In this document: one piece after another, positions 9,685 through 18,963 of the stretch
Layout of the letters: every line of letters starts with the position of its first letter
Position numbering within the stretch: position 1 is the first letter of the stretch
Source: Fibrobacter sp. UWEL
GTDB lineage: Bacteria; Fibrobacterota; Fibrobacteria; Fibrobacterales; Fibrobacteraceae
Reading direction: 5' to 3'
DNA length: 64,000 bases
Assembly (NCBI RefSeq): GCF_900142535.1
Contig: NZ_FRBE01000020.1
Location: forward strand, 1 to 64,000
Made by a program: the position numbers and the translations under genes
Notes under the pieces: model-generated
The model's database searches: none
What the model saw: only the letters and a program-made list of their open reading frames with translations
Told to the model about the DNA's origin: nothing

Positions 9685-10641
9685 TTAGACGTGATACTTC
9701 TTGAGGCTTGTTGCCTTTTCGTTGATAAGCTTCATGATGCGAGCAACAGCTTCGTCACCGCGTGCGGTGTCCTTCACGCTGGTCATAGGCTGGAACAGCG
9801 GGCTGTTGAACATGGTTCCCAGAGGAATGGGGTTCTTGCGGCAGAAGGTTGCTTCTACGTAGTCGCGAGCTGCGTCCTGCAGGTCGTCGCACTTCTGGTA
9901 TTCGCCTGCCACATATGCCTTGTACAGGTCAGAGAAAATCTTTGCTGCTTCGGGGATGTTACCGGTTGCGGTAATGAGACCCTGGCCACCCATTTCCAGC
10001 ATGTCAATGAAGAAACCGTCTTCGCCAGAGAGAACGGCGAAATCGTTGTTCTTGGTTTCATTGATCACTCGCTTAGTATCCTCGTGGAACTTTTCGCCAA
10101 TGCGGAAGTCAACTGCCTGCTTCAGACCGATGATGTTCTTGTCCTGGGACAGGGAGATGAGGGTGTCGGGGTGAACGTAGCTAGCGGTACGGCCCGGAAC
10201 GTTATAGATGATGATCTTGGCGCCAGTTTCTTCGCTCAAGGTCTTGAAATGCTTTTCGATGCCTTCCTGGGACGGGTTGTTGTAGTAACCAGTCACGCAG
10301 AGCATGGGAACTTCAGCAATCTTCAGGATTTCCTGGATCATTTCAACAGATTCACGAGTGCAGTTGGAACCTGCGCCTGCGATAACAGGAACGCGGCCGC
10401 CTACGTAGTCCAGAGTGAACTTGATGATGTCGAGGTGCTGCTTGTGAGTGACGGTTGCGCTCTGGCCGGTTGTGCCAACGGGCAAAATGCCGGAAACACC
10501 AGAGGCGATGAGGTCGTCAATCATCTTTTCCATCTTCTTGTAGTCGATGGAGTTGTTGAGGTTCTTGGGATCATCGTTCATCAACGGAGTGAACAATGCG
10601 GGAAAAACACCAGTAAGTTGAGAAGCTTTTGTAATTTGCAT
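9685..10641 (-). CDS. dapA: 4-hydroxy-tetrahydrodipicolinate synthase (DapA family)
   Basis: The enzyme condenses pyruvate with aspartate semialdehyde in lysine and diaminopimelate synthesis. The 318-aa TIM barrel shows TTGQSATVT (substrate loop), YYNNPSQEG, the YNVPGRT tyrosine and the Schiff-base lysine in NIIGLKQA. Other members of the superfamily (N-acetylneuraminate lyase, aldolases) share this fold, but the TTGQSAT loop and the housekeeping context favour DapA. The ATG at 10641 has no Shine-Dalgarno; a TATTTT box (10648-10653) ends six bases upstream, so the mRNA may be leaderless. A Cys-cluster protein gene follows 14 nt downstream. Confidence 0.88.
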   Translation of the reverse strand: MQITKASQLTGVFPALFTPLMNDDPKNLNNSIDYKKMEKMIDDLIASGVSGILPVGTTGQSATVTHKQHLDIIKFTLDYVGGRVPVIAGAGSNCTRESVEMIQEILKIAEVPMLCVTGYYNNPSQEGIEKHFKTLSEETGAKIIIYNVPGRTASYVHPDTLISLSQDKNIIGLKQAVDFRIGEKFHEDTKRVINETKNNDFAVLSGEDGFFIDMLEMGGQGLITATGNIPEAAKIFSDLYKAYVAGEYQKCDDLQDAARDYVEATFCRKNPIPLGTMFNSPLFQPMTSVKDTARGDEAVARIMKLINEKATSLKKYHV

Positions 10642-10865
10642 GGCTATAAAATAGCTAAAAAATGCCATTCTGGGCTATGAAATTCCTTAAAAAATGGCGA
10701 ATAATACGCTTTTTGTTTTACATGTCAGATTTTGACGTTATGAATGTTTTGGGTACCTCGGGACTGGGTTTCTTGTACAAGTGAATTTTCGTCGAGAAGG
10801 CCATACGGGGAACCGTAAATTTTTTTAAATTGAACTCCGTAAAAAACTTCAAAATAGGAACCTAT

Positions 10866-12479
10866 ATGGAAAACATTACACAGATTTGGAAGAAGATCCA
10901 GTCCCCCGAATTTAACCCTGCTACTGACATGGCTCTGGTTGAACAGGTCAAGCAGGTGGCTCTCACCTCCCAGGAACCGGCTAAGGTTAGCTTCGGTACC
11001 TCTGGCTGGCGCGGTGAAATCGGTTCTGAATTCACTCTCCGTAATCTGCAGGTCGTTGGTGCTGCAATCGTTCGCCTCTACAAGGAAGCAGACGCAGCTA
11101 TGTTCGAAGCTCTGGGCGTGAAGGACTTCGCTGAACTCCAGAAGCGCGGCGTTGTGGTTGGCCACGACAACCGTCTCCTGGGTCATGAATTCTGCGAAGC
11201 TGTTGCTGACCAGTTCGCCAAGGCCGGTGTTAAGGTTTACTACGGCAATGAAATGCCCACTCCGGAATTCTCCGCTGCAATCGAAATGCTGGGCGCTGCT
11301 TGCTCCATCAACATGACTCCGTCTCACAACCCCAGCCACTACAACGGCATCAAGTTCAACCCGGCTGACGGCGGTCCTGCAGGTCCGGAAATCACCAACG
11401 TGATTACCAAGCTGTCTAATGAAATGATGGCTACCTGGAAGTTTGAACCGGTATCCAAGGTTGACTGGGAAATCATCGACTCCCTGAAGATCTACAAGGA
11501 ATTCCTCATCAAGCAGGGCACCATCAAGTTCTCTCGCATCAAGGAATTCATCAAGCAGGGTCGTCTGACTCTGGTTTGCGACCACGTTCACGGTTCTACC
11601 CGTCGTCGTCCGGCTGCACTTCTCGACAATCCGGAATGCCTCATCACTCTTCGTAACGAAGATGACAGCCTGTTCGGCGGCATCGCACCGGAACCGTCCT
11701 CCAAGAATCTTGAAAAGGTCCGTAAGGTCCTGGACGAAAGCAAGTCCTGGTTCCGCCTGGGCGCAATCTTTGACCCGGATGGTGACCGTATCCGTTTCTA
11801 CGACGGTACTCGCGAAATCGATATGAACCAGTTCGGTGCAATCGCTTTCCACTACATGGCTACCTGGCGTAAGGAACAGGGCGTTGTTGCTAAGTCCGTT
11901 GCAACTTCCAACTTCGTGAACATCATCGCCGAAAAGCTGGGCGTTCCCGTGATGGAAACTCCGGTGGGCTTCAAGAACTTCCGCCCCTGGCTGTCTCGCA
12001 CCGCTAAGGACAAGGCTCTGGTTGCCTTCGAAGAATCCGATGGTATCTCTGGTCTGAACAACACTCTCGAAAAGGATGCTCAGTTCGGTCTTCTCATGGC
12101 TCTGGAAATCATGGCCCAGACTGGCAAGAACCTGGGTGAATACCTGGATGCCCTGTACGAAGAATATGGCCGCTTCTACCCGAGCCGCGCTGGCTTCGAA
12201 GTGGACAAGTCCCTGGTGGGCGCTCCTCTCATTGCTAAGGTGAACGCTGTTGCCGAAGCTGCCCAGGTTGGCGCTAAGGTCATGGTGGGCTCCACCGAAA
12301 AGACTGTCAAGCAGCTCTTGACTCTCGATGGCGTGAAGATTATTTTCGAAGACGATTCCTGGATGCTGGTTCGCCCGTCCGGTACCGAACCCAAGGTTCG
12401 TATCTATACCGAATGCCGCAACCCGGACGAAAAGGATCCGATGTTCGAAGCTGCCAAGGCTCTGTTCTACAAGAACTAG
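10866..12479 (+). CDS. Phosphoglucomutase/phosphomannomutase family protein
   Basis: This alpha-D-phosphohexomutase interconverts hexose 1- and 6-phosphates in the cytosol. The four diagnostic loops are present: the phosphoserine loop TPSHNPS, the Mg-binding loop DPDGDRIRF, the sugar-specificity loop EESDGISG and the phosphate-binding loop RPSGTEPKVRIY near the C-terminus. At 537 aa it is of the long bacterial type. The ATG at 10866 is chosen because AGGAA lies seven bases upstream; an in-frame ATG at 10830 has no such site. Glucose or mannose specificity cannot be told from sequence. It is divergent from dapA. Confidence 0.9.
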   Translation: MENITQIWKKIQSPEFNPATDMALVEQVKQVALTSQEPAKVSFGTSGWRGEIGSEFTLRNLQVVGAAIVRLYKEADAAMFEALGVKDFAELQKRGVVVGHDNRLLGHEFCEAVADQFAKAGVKVYYGNEMPTPEFSAAIEMLGAACSINMTPSHNPSHYNGIKFNPADGGPAGPEITNVITKLSNEMMATWKFEPVSKVDWEIIDSLKIYKEFLIKQGTIKFSRIKEFIKQGRLTLVCDHVHGSTRRRPAALLDNPECLITLRNEDDSLFGGIAPEPSSKNLEKVRKVLDESKSWFRLGAIFDPDGDRIRFYDGTREIDMNQFGAIAFHYMATWRKEQGVVAKSVATSNFVNIIAEKLGVPVMETPVGFKNFRPWLSRTAKDKALVAFEESDGISGLNNTLEKDAQFGLLMALEIMAQTGKNLGEYLDALYEEYGRFYPSRAGFEVDKSLVGAPLIAKVNAVAEAAQVGAKVMVGSTEKTVKQLLTLDGVKIIFEDDSWMLVRPSGTEPKVRIYTECRNPDEKDPMFEAAKALFYKN

Positions 12480-12525
12480 CCTCGACTGCTTGTTGGAGTA
12501 AAGTTTGTTCAAAAGGAGTTATCCT

Positions 12526-13266
12526 ATGAAACGATTGATTGCTTTTCTCTTTTTAGCTTTTGCGGTTGTCTGCTCCGCTCAGAACCTGAAGCCTGAATTC
12601 CAGGCTTTCTCTGGTGGTTTGCTGAAGCTGACTCCCAAGGTTACTAAGGGTTTCCACAAGTTCCAGTTGACGGTGGACGTCGCTCCCTGGGCTTTCCAGG
12701 CAACAGGTGAAGTCCAGGCTCCCGGTGGAGATCCGGACGTTCTGTTGAACGCCCTCTTCGACGGTGATCTGTATGCAGTTCTTGCATACATTCCGTCTGC
12801 TGCTTCTGGTACCGATGGTGAAGAATACCAGGTGGGTTTCTTTGACATGATGCTCTATTATGAAGAAGAAGCTACCAAGATTCGTAACCTGCAGTTCAAA
12901 CTGCTGCCTCCTGCCAATGACGAATGGGCCATGGGTATCCTGAAGGATGCTCAGGAATCCGGTTCCCTGGTGGGTAACGTCTGGGGCGGTAAGTACGAAA
13001 GAGCAATCACTAAGGCTTCCGCAGATCCTATGGACAAGAAGAAACTCCAGGCAATGCAGGGCAAGAAGAAAAAGAAGCTTTCTGACGATGACGGCACTAT
13101 TTCTACAAAGAAGCGTCGCGTAGAAGCTGAACCTGCCCCGGCACCTTCTAAGAAGGCCGCTGCTCCTGCGTCCAAGAAAGAAAAGAAGGCAAAAAAAAAG
13201 CAAGATTGTGACGATCCGTCCCTGAGCGTCAAGGAAAGACGCCAGTGCAAGATGAAGCAGAAGTAA
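12526..13266 (+). CDS. Secreted protein with basic C-terminal tail, unknown function
   Basis: I do not recognise this 246-aa protein. The start at 12526 has AAAAGGAG seven bases upstream. A clear signal peptide (MKRLIAFLFLAFAVVCSAQ) predicts export to the periplasm. The middle (about 20-160) is mixed beta-like sequence without cysteines. From about residue 165 it becomes Lys/Ala/Pro-rich, ending with DCDDPSLSVKERRQCKMKQK, where two cysteines could pair. The basic tail could bind nucleic acid or acidic envelope polymers, but that is inference. It lies 46 nt after the phosphohexomutase gene with no terminator between, so the two may be co-transcribed. yebC follows with its own promoter. Confidence 0.75.
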   Translation: MKRLIAFLFLAFAVVCSAQNLKPEFQAFSGGLLKLTPKVTKGFHKFQLTVDVAPWAFQATGEVQAPGGDPDVLLNALFDGDLYAVLAYIPSAASGTDGEEYQVGFFDMMLYYEEEATKIRNLQFKLLPPANDEWAMGILKDAQESGSLVGNVWGGKYERAITKASADPMDKKKLQAMQGKKKKKLSDDDGTISTKKRRVEAEPAPAPSKKAAAPASKKEKKAKKKQDCDDPSLSVKERRQCKMKQK

Positions 13267-13271
13267 TCCGC

Positions 13272-13302
13272 TTTACATTGCCTCAAAAAAAAATTATTTT
13301 TG
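13272..13302 (+). promoter_or_regulatory. Promoter of yebC
   Basis: TTTACA (13272-13277), a 17-base spacer and TATTTT (13295-13300). The last box extends to TATTTTTG, the same extended -10 seen before several other genes here. Confidence 0.7.
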
Positions 13303-13336
13303 ACCCGAAAACTTTAAAACCTATAAGAGGTAATCT

Positions 13337-14080
13337 ATGTCCGGTCACTCCAAATGGGCCACCACCAAACGTAAGAAAGCTAAGACCGACGTCGCTCGCG
13401 CCAAGGCTTGGAATAAGCTGATTAAGGAAATTTCTATCGCTGCTAAGCTGGGCGGCGGCAACCCGGATGCAAACCCCCGCCTCCGTGCTGCAATCATCAA
13501 GTCTAAGTCTCAGAGCTTGCCCACCAAGAACATCGAAAGTGCTATTGCCAAGGGTACTGGCGCTAACGGTGGTGCCGACGTTACTGAACCGCTGTACGAA
13601 GGTCGCGGTCCTGCAGGCATCGCTATCATGGTGCAGTGCATGACTGATAACAAGGTCCGTACCGTTGCTGAAATCCGCAATATCTTCAACAAGAATGGTG
13701 GTGCAATGGGTGAATCCGGTTCTGTTACCTGGGCATTCACTTACAAGGGCATTATCGTTATCGACGCTGAAAAGTACACCGAAGATCAGGTCATGGATCT
13801 GGTTCTGGAAGCTGGCGCAGAAGACATGAGCACCGAAGACGGCGTTCACGAAATCTCCACCTCTCCGGAAGGCTTCGACGCTGTTACCCGCGCTCTCGAA
13901 GGTGCAAACATCGAAATGATGAGTGCTGAAATCACCTACGTTGCCAATGACCCCGTCAAGCTGGGCCACGACGACGCAGTGAAGCTCCTCAAGCTCATCG
14001 ACAAGTTCGAAGATCACGACGACGTTCAGGACGTTTACCACAACGCTGAAATCGACGAAGCTGACATGGACGCTGAGTAA
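13337..14080 (+). CDS. yebC: YebC/PmpR family (TACO1-like) protein
   Basis: Members of this family are described as transcriptional regulators and, more recently, as factors that relieve ribosome stalling. The 247-aa protein starts with the hallmark MSGHSKWATTKRKKAKTD and continues with GGGNPDANPRLRAAI, YEGRGPAGIAIMVQ and TDNKVRT. It keeps the full three-domain length. A GAGG site precedes the start. Codon bias is strong, suggesting high expression. ruvC, which often neighbours yebC elsewhere, is not here. A 53-nt palindromic element begins at its stop codon, followed by a terminator. Confidence 0.95.
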   Translation: MSGHSKWATTKRKKAKTDVARAKAWNKLIKEISIAAKLGGGNPDANPRLRAAIIKSKSQSLPTKNIESAIAKGTGANGGADVTEPLYEGRGPAGIAIMVQCMTDNKVRTVAEIRNIFNKNGGAMGESGSVTWAFTYKGIIVIDAEKYTEDQVMDLVLEAGAEDMSTEDGVHEISTSPEGFDAVTRALEGANIEMMSAEITYVANDPVKLGHDDAVKLLKLIDKFEDHDDVQDVYHNAEIDEADMDAE

Positions 14081-14133
14081 TGACCGCTCGCGCAGTACGT
14101 TAGGATAAGAACCTACGCGTTGCGCTCGCTCTC
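14081..14133 (+). repeat. Post-stop palindromic element, copy A
   Basis: Starts immediately after the yebC stop as TGACCG and ends CTCTC, with AAGAACCT near the centre and imperfect arms CGCAGTACGT / ACGCGTTGCG. It shares layout, length and blocks with the elements at 19615-19668, 19706-19759 and 24940-24993. A degenerate relative may follow at 14176-14222 (GAGACCG ... GAACTGCGCTCG). Confidence 0.6.
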
Positions 14134-14135
14134 AC

Positions 14136-14168
14136 AAAAAGCCACTGGTTAACAACCAGTGGCTTTTT
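14136..14168. terminator. Terminator of yebC
   Basis: A perfect 15-bp stem AAAAAGCCACTGGTT / AACCAGTGGCTTTTT with an AAC loop. Confidence 0.92.
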
Positions 14169-14331
14169 GCTCACGGAGACCGTTTGCGCAGATCTTTGCA
14201 CATGGAACTGCGCTCGATCTTTGGGCTTCCGTATTGTTAAATGAACAACGGAAATTTGCATAGAGCTGTCCTCTGGAATGATTTGCGAGTTTATATTAAA
14301 AGCGATGAGGGCTAGTCTTTAGGAGGTTTAT

Positions 14332-15105
14332 ATGAAAAAGATTCTTGCCGCTGTTTTCTGCTTGGCTGTAAGTTTGTTCGCAAAAGAATGGGAACAATCC
14401 TTTGTTGTTACTCTCTTTGAGGATTACAATTCATCATATTGGGCGTTTGGCGATGAGGGGCTGTTTGATCAGGACTGGGAAAAGTTGAATGAAGGTGCAT
14501 ATTGGGTTACCTATGAGACCTGTGTATGCGATTTCGCAAATGGGGATTGCCTTAGAAGTTTATACTTTCACAAACCAGACAAAATTGATGACCAGTTCTG
14601 GAGGGTGAAGTCTATGGATTCCCTAGTTGCGGGTAAAGTTCTAGATTTAGAAGATACAGCAGTCTTTGATCCAAGTTCCTATAGAGATGCTGATATATTT
14701 TTTGATACTTATTTCATGGAAAGCAAAGACTCTGTGAAAAATGACACGAATTATTTTGTCTATCGCAAGGACTCCAGCTACTATGCACTGTGTCAGTATA
14801 TCACCGTGTATGATACTTTAAAAGAACGTGGTGGCCATGAAAGGGGTATCCCGTCGTATTATGCTCACCAGTGTGTCTATCAGGATGATGGAACGCCTAC
14901 GTTCAGTGTAGTTCCTACCTATACGGATTCGTTACCTGCCGCAAGGCGTGTTGACTATTCCAGATGGAATATTGGGACTGACATTCCCATCAAAAAAGAA
15001 TCTTCTGGCGAAGTTCTGTATCAGATAAATGGAACTCGCAGTGCCGGGAATAAGCACAGTCGCGTAAATGCAGGAAAGGGGAAAGTGAGTCGTTCACTTC
15101 GATAA
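14332..15105 (+). CDS. Secreted protein, unknown function
   Basis: This 257-aa protein is not recognised. The start has a strong AGGAGG site six to seven bases upstream and opens a signal peptide (MKKILAAVFCLAVSLFA) cut before KEWEQSF. The mature part is acidic and rich in Tyr, Asp and Ser (DYNSSYWAFGDEGLF, FDTYFMESKDS), with five cysteines. This would suit an extracellular or periplasmic protein. Codon use is looser and more AT-rich than in the flanking yebC and amidase genes, suggesting low expression or later acquisition. It is convergent with the amidase gene (13 nt between stops). No terminator is seen in that gap. Confidence 0.7.
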   Translation: MKKILAAVFCLAVSLFAKEWEQSFVVTLFEDYNSSYWAFGDEGLFDQDWEKLNEGAYWVTYETCVCDFANGDCLRSLYFHKPDKIDDQFWRVKSMDSLVAGKVLDLEDTAVFDPSSYRDADIFFDTYFMESKDSVKNDTNYFVYRKDSSYYALCQYITVYDTLKERGGHERGIPSYYAHQCVYQDDGTPTFSVVPTYTDSLPAARRVDYSRWNIGTDIPIKKESSGEVLYQINGTRSAGNKHSRVNAGKGKVSRSLR

Positions 15106-15118
15106 AATTGTCGGGCGT

Positions 15119-16282
15119 TTATCGGCCCAGGGTTTCGCGGTAGTTATGGACTGCGGCCTTGTAGTTGGATACTGCCTTGGAGATACGTTCTGCGATGTCC
15201 TTCTGGCCGGCATCACTCATCATGTAGGCTTCGTCATCAAGGTTGCTGATGAAGCCGATTTCGTATAGAACGGCGGGCATTAATGCACCCACCAGAACCA
15301 TGAAGCCTGCACCGCCTACGCCGCCTGCTTGCTTGCGAATCTTGTAGCCTTCGTTTGCCTTGAGCATTTCCTCGGTGAACATGTAGCTGTTCTGCTTGTA
15401 CTTTTCCAGGCGGGCTTCCAGCTTGAACCATTCGATGGGGGAGAGTTCTTCCTTGGCGTTCTTTTCGCCGTAGAGGGTGGCCACCTTGTTTTCGCGACGG
15501 GCGATGGCTGCATCTTCTTCGCTTTCGGGAGCGCGAAGTACATAGACGTGGTAACCCTTGATTTGCTTCTTACGTTCGGGAGTGGCATCTACGGCGTTAC
15601 AGTGGAGGCTGATGAAGAGGTCGCCATCCCACTGGTTTGCCAGATTGGCTCGCTGGCCCAATTCGATGAACACGTCCTTGTCGCGGGTCATCTTGACCTT
15701 GAAGCCATCCTTTTCAAGTTCTTTTTTTAGCAGCTTGCCCACGGTGAGGACGATGTCCTTTTCCTGAGCCTTGGCGCCTAATGCGCCGGAGTCCTTACCG
15801 CCATGACCTGGGTCGATGACGATGGTCTTGACTTCGCGGGTGCCTGCGGTTTCGTTCTTGGGAGCGGCGACCGCTACGGAGACGACGCTGCTGGAACTGA
15901 CCTTAAGAGTTGCGCTGCTGGAGCTGCTGGCAGGTTTTACGGCACTGGAACTGCTTACGGTCTTGGGTGCGCTTGAACTGCTAGCTGTTTTTGTAAATAC
16001 AAACTTCGCCGTGTCTGCGGCGTCCATCCAAATCTTATTGTCCTTGAGGACGGGCGGCGTCTTGAGTTCGATGGACTTGCCGTTATGGAAGGCGAAGGGG
16101 AGGCTGATGGCCATCTTGATGGTGTCGGAGGCACCAACAAGAGAAACCGTTTTCTGTACGGGATACCAATGGAAAGAGGCTTGTTTATTCTTGGCGAAGG
16201 TTTCCACGTCCACTTGAACTGCCCAGAGGGTAGCTGCCATCAGGCATAAGACTGCGAGGACTTTCCCGAGAATACGATTCAT
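15119..16282 (-). CDS. N-acetylmuramoyl-L-alanine amidase (Amidase_3, AmiC-like)
   Basis: This exported zinc amidase cleaves the glycan-peptide bond of peptidoglycan, typically at division. A signal peptide ends near TLWA. Residues about 25-95 form an N-terminal domain without a clear family. Residues about 98-140 are a Ser-rich linker (several SSSS blocks), typical of Fibrobacter secreted proteins. The catalytic domain shows VIDPGHGGKDSGA (zinc His), SLHCNA (zinc His) and YEIGFISN (catalytic Glu). Its ATG overlaps the smpB stop by one base (TAATG), so translation is probably coupled, at the end of the argC-obgE-smpB run. Confidence 0.92.
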   Translation of the reverse strand: MNRILGKVLAVLCLMAATLWAVQVDVETFAKNKQASFHWYPVQKTVSLVGASDTIKMAISLPFAFHNGKSIELKTPPVLKDNKIWMDAADTAKFVFTKTASSSSAPKTVSSSSAVKPASSSSSATLKVSSSSVVSVAVAAPKNETAGTREVKTIVIDPGHGGKDSGALGAKAQEKDIVLTVGKLLKKELEKDGFKVKMTRDKDVFIELGQRANLANQWDGDLFISLHCNAVDATPERKKQIKGYHVYVLRAPESEEDAAIARRENKVATLYGEKNAKEELSPIEWFKLEARLEKYKQNSYMFTEEMLKANEGYKIRKQAGGVGGAGFMVLVGALMPAVLYEIGFISNLDDEAYMMSDAGQKDIAERISKAVSNYKAAVHNYRETLGR

Positions 16283-16752
16283 TACTTGTGTGCCTTAGCT
16301 GCTCTTGCCATTTCCATCTTGGCGTCACGTTCCAGAAGGGACTGGCGCTTATCGTGCTGATCCTTACCGCGACAGATTCCCATTTCCAGCTTGGCGCGGC
16401 GATTCTTGAAGTAAATTTTCAAGGGGATGAGGGTGCATCCCTTCTGCTCCTTGGCCTTGCGCATCTTCTGGATTTCATGAACATGGGCCAGAAGCTTACG
16501 ACGTCTTGCGGGGAAATGGTTGAATCGGTTTGCGAAAAGGTATTCGTCAATGTGGGCGCCTACCAGCCAGATTTCGTCCTTCTCTTCGTCCAGGTCAATC
16601 CAGGCTTCGCCAATGGTACACTTGCCATCGCGAATGGACTTGACTTCGGAACCGATGAGCATGATGCCCACCTCGAAGGTCTCATCCACAAAGTAAAGGT
16701 GGTTTGCCTTTCTATTCTGGATGACTGGAGTTGCTTGTTCTTTTTTTGCCAT
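16282..16752 (-). CDS. smpB: SsrA-binding protein SmpB
   Basis: SmpB delivers tmRNA to stalled ribosomes for trans-translation. The 156-aa protein shows the family order: NRKANHLYFVDETFEVGIMLIGSEVKSIR, the WLVGAHI segment, LLAHVHEI, KIYFKNRRAKLEMGICRGK, and a basic tail HDKRQSLLERDAKMEMARA. Length is normal. The start has a GAAGG site rather far upstream (12 nt). It lies 38 nt after obgE and overlaps the amidase start by one base. The tmRNA gene itself is not in this window. Confidence 0.96.
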   Translation of the reverse strand: MAKKEQATPVIQNRKANHLYFVDETFEVGIMLIGSEVKSIRDGKCTIGEAWIDLDEEKDEIWLVGAHIDEYLFANRFNHFPARRRKLLAHVHEIQKMRKAKEQKGCTLIPLKIYFKNRRAKLEMGICRGKDQHDKRQSLLERDAKMEMARAAKAHK

Positions 16753-16790
16753 TGACTAATAAACCTTCATGAGTTGCGGATCGCGGGGCT

Positions 16791-17918
16791 CTACTTCTTC
16801 TTGGCAGGAGCCTTCTTTGCAGTGGTCTTGGCGGCAGACTTGGCGGGCTTTGCAGCTTCCTTACGGGCTGCCTTTGCCTTGGTCTTATCAGCTGCCTTCA
16901 TGGTCTTTGCTTCCACAACCTTCTTGGATTCCCAACCCACCTTCTTTTTCTGAACGTGGGGGACGGCTGCGTCCAGCGCCTGCTGCAATTCCTTGCAACC
17001 TTCACCGGTGACAGCAGAGGTCACGATGACGTGCTCCTTATAGCCAGCAAATTCCTTAATAGCATTATCGATGCCAAGGTCGCTTTTGTTAAGTGCAATG
17101 ACGTAGGGCTTCTTTGCGAGCTTCGGATGGAATGCTGCCAGCTCGCCCTTCAAAACACTGAACTGTTCGTATGCGTTATCGGCGTAACCGTCAATTACAA
17201 ACAAAAGTGTATGGGTGCGTTCGATGTGCTTCAGGAACTGGTGACCCAGGCCCTTGCCTTCGCTGGCGCCTTCCAGAAGACCCGGAATATCTGCCACCAC
17301 AAAGCTGTGGCCGTTCATCTGCACGATGCCAAGTACGGGTTCCAAAGTGGTAAAGGGGTAGTCACCTACCTTCGGACGTCCGCTGGAAATTTTGTTCACA
17401 AGACTAGACTTGCCTGCGTTGGGGAAACCTACCAGGCCCACGTCAGCCATGAGCTTCAGTTCCAGGAAGAGTTCGCGCTTTTCGCCAGCTTCGCCGGGAG
17501 TGCACTTACGGGGAGCCTGGTTTGCAGGAGTTGCAAAGTGCTGGTTGCCCATACCGCCCTTGCCGCCACGAGCGGCAATCCAGCGCTGGCCGTCTTCGGT
17601 CAGGTCTGCCAGAATGCGGCCTTCTGCATCCTTGACGATAGTTCCCTTGGGGACATCCACGATCAGGTCTTCTGCGGACTTTCCGGTGCAACGCTTGGCG
17701 CCGCCTGCCTGACCAGGACGAGCCTTGTACAGACGAGCGTTACCCATATCCAGCAGGGTAGAATACTGTTCGTTGACTTGGAGGATTACGTGACCGCCAC
17801 GGCCGCCGTCACCGCCATCGGGGCCGCCCAGGGGAACAAACTTTTCGCGGTGGAAACTGCAGATGCCGTCGCCGCCTTTGCCGGAGCGCACTTCGATTGA
17901 TTTTTCGTCTAAAAACAT
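16791..17918 (-). CDS. obgE: Obg family GTPase with Lys/Ala-rich tail
   Basis: Obg is an essential GTPase in late 50S assembly and stress signalling. The 375-aa protein has the glycine-rich Obg fold (residues 1-157: SGKGGDGICSFHRE, GGDGGRGGHV, ARGGKGGMGN), then the G domain with GFPNAGKSSLVNK (P-loop), DIPGLLEGA (switch II) and NKSD. The C-terminal OCT domain is absent; instead residues about 325-375 form a Lys/Ala-rich tail. That tail is common in short Obg proteins and may contact rRNA. The start has GGGAG seven bases upstream. It is 29 nt after argC. Confidence 0.95.
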   Translation of the reverse strand: MFLDEKSIEVRSGKGGDGICSFHREKFVPLGGPDGGDGGRGGHVILQVNEQYSTLLDMGNARLYKARPGQAGGAKRCTGKSAEDLIVDVPKGTIVKDAEGRILADLTEDGQRWIAARGGKGGMGNQHFATPANQAPRKCTPGEAGEKRELFLELKLMADVGLVGFPNAGKSSLVNKISSGRPKVGDYPFTTLEPVLGIVQMNGHSFVVADIPGLLEGASEGKGLGHQFLKHIERTHTLLFVIDGYADNAYEQFSVLKGELAAFHPKLAKKPYVIALNKSDLGIDNAIKEFAGYKEHVIVTSAVTGEGCKELQQALDAAVPHVQKKKVGWESKKVVEAKTMKAADKTKAKAARKEAAKPAKSAAKTTAKKAPAKKK

Positions 17919-17947
17919 AATTCTCCCGTGGGGTGGGTGAGGTTTAC

Positions 17948-18922
17948 TTACAGGCCCAGGGTTTCGTCGAGACCCAGTGCGATGTTCATGTTCTGGATTG
18001 CGGCACCGCTGGCGCCCTTACCCAGGTTGTCGATAATGGTGGTCACCTGCATGATGGTTTCGTTGCCGAAGACCTGGATACAAGCGTTGTTGGTGTTGTT
18101 GCAGATGGTGGGATTCAGACGGCCGTTAATGAGGGCCGGAGTTTCCGTGGGGGTGGCTTCGTAAGGCATAACGGTTACGAAGTTGGAACCTGCATAGTGC
18201 TGCTTCAGAACTTCGGTCAGTTCTGCCGGACCGACCTTCTTAGTCAGCTGGTTTGCGAAAATTGCAACGGTCACAGCCATGCCCTTGTAGTAGGGGCCAA
18301 GCACCGGATTGAAGAAGGGCGTGTTTTCCAGTTCGCAGTACTTCTTCATTTCGGGAATGTGCTTGTGGGAAAGTGCCAGGGCGTAGGGAGCCGGGGCCAT
18401 AATAGCGAGAGATTCGCCTGCCTTGTGGCCCAGGGCTTCTTCTTCTTCGTATTCGGCGATGAGCTTCTTGCCGCCGCCAGAATAACCCGTAATGCTGTAA
18501 GCTGCAACATTTGCAGACTTGGGCAGCAGGCCGCTTGCTACCAGCGGGTGAACACCCAGAATAAAACCGGTAGCATGGCAACCAGGATTGGCAATGCGCT
18601 TGGCCTTGCTGATGGCTTCACGCTGTGCTGCGGAAAGTTCCGGCATACCGTAAGTCCAGTCCGGATTTACACGATGAGCTGTAGAAGCATCGATAATGCA
18701 TGTATCCGGGTTGGTGCAGAGGGCGGCACTTTCCATGGCGGCTGCATCGGGCAGACACAGGAAGGTTACGTCGGATTCATTGATCAGACGCTGGCGTTCG
18801 GCTGTGTCCTTACGCAGTTCCTGGGAAATGCGGAGAACTTCGATGTCGTTACGCTTTGCAAGACGATCATAAATCTGAAGACCAGTAGTACCGGCTTCGC
18901 CATCAACGAAAACTTTGAACAT
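17948..18922 (-). CDS. argC: N-acetyl-gamma-glutamyl-phosphate reductase, type 2
   Basis: This enzyme reduces N-acetylglutamyl phosphate to the semialdehyde in arginine synthesis. At 324 aa, and opening with FVDGEAGTTGLQIYDRLA, it is the shorter type 2 form. The catalytic cysteine is in NPGCHATGF, with AYSITGYSGGGKK and HKHIPEM (catalytic His region) downstream. Two consecutive in-frame stops close the gene. An AAGGA site precedes the start. No other arg gene is in the window; it is 41 nt after the ychJ-like gene and 29 nt before obgE, probably one transcript. Confidence 0.94.
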   Translation of the reverse strand: MFKVFVDGEAGTTGLQIYDRLAKRNDIEVLRISQELRKDTAERQRLINESDVTFLCLPDAAAMESAALCTNPDTCIIDASTAHRVNPDWTYGMPELSAAQREAISKAKRIANPGCHATGFILGVHPLVASGLLPKSANVAAYSITGYSGGGKKLIAEYEEEEALGHKAGESLAIMAPAPYALALSHKHIPEMKKYCELENTPFFNPVLGPYYKGMAVTVAIFANQLTKKVGPAELTEVLKQHYAGSNFVTVMPYEATPTETPALINGRLNPTICNNTNNACIQVFGNETIMQVTTIIDNLGKGASGAAIQNMNIALGLDETLGL

Positions 18923-18963
18923 TGCTAATCCTTTGAAATAGGTGCGAGCTTGTTTGCTCTAGA

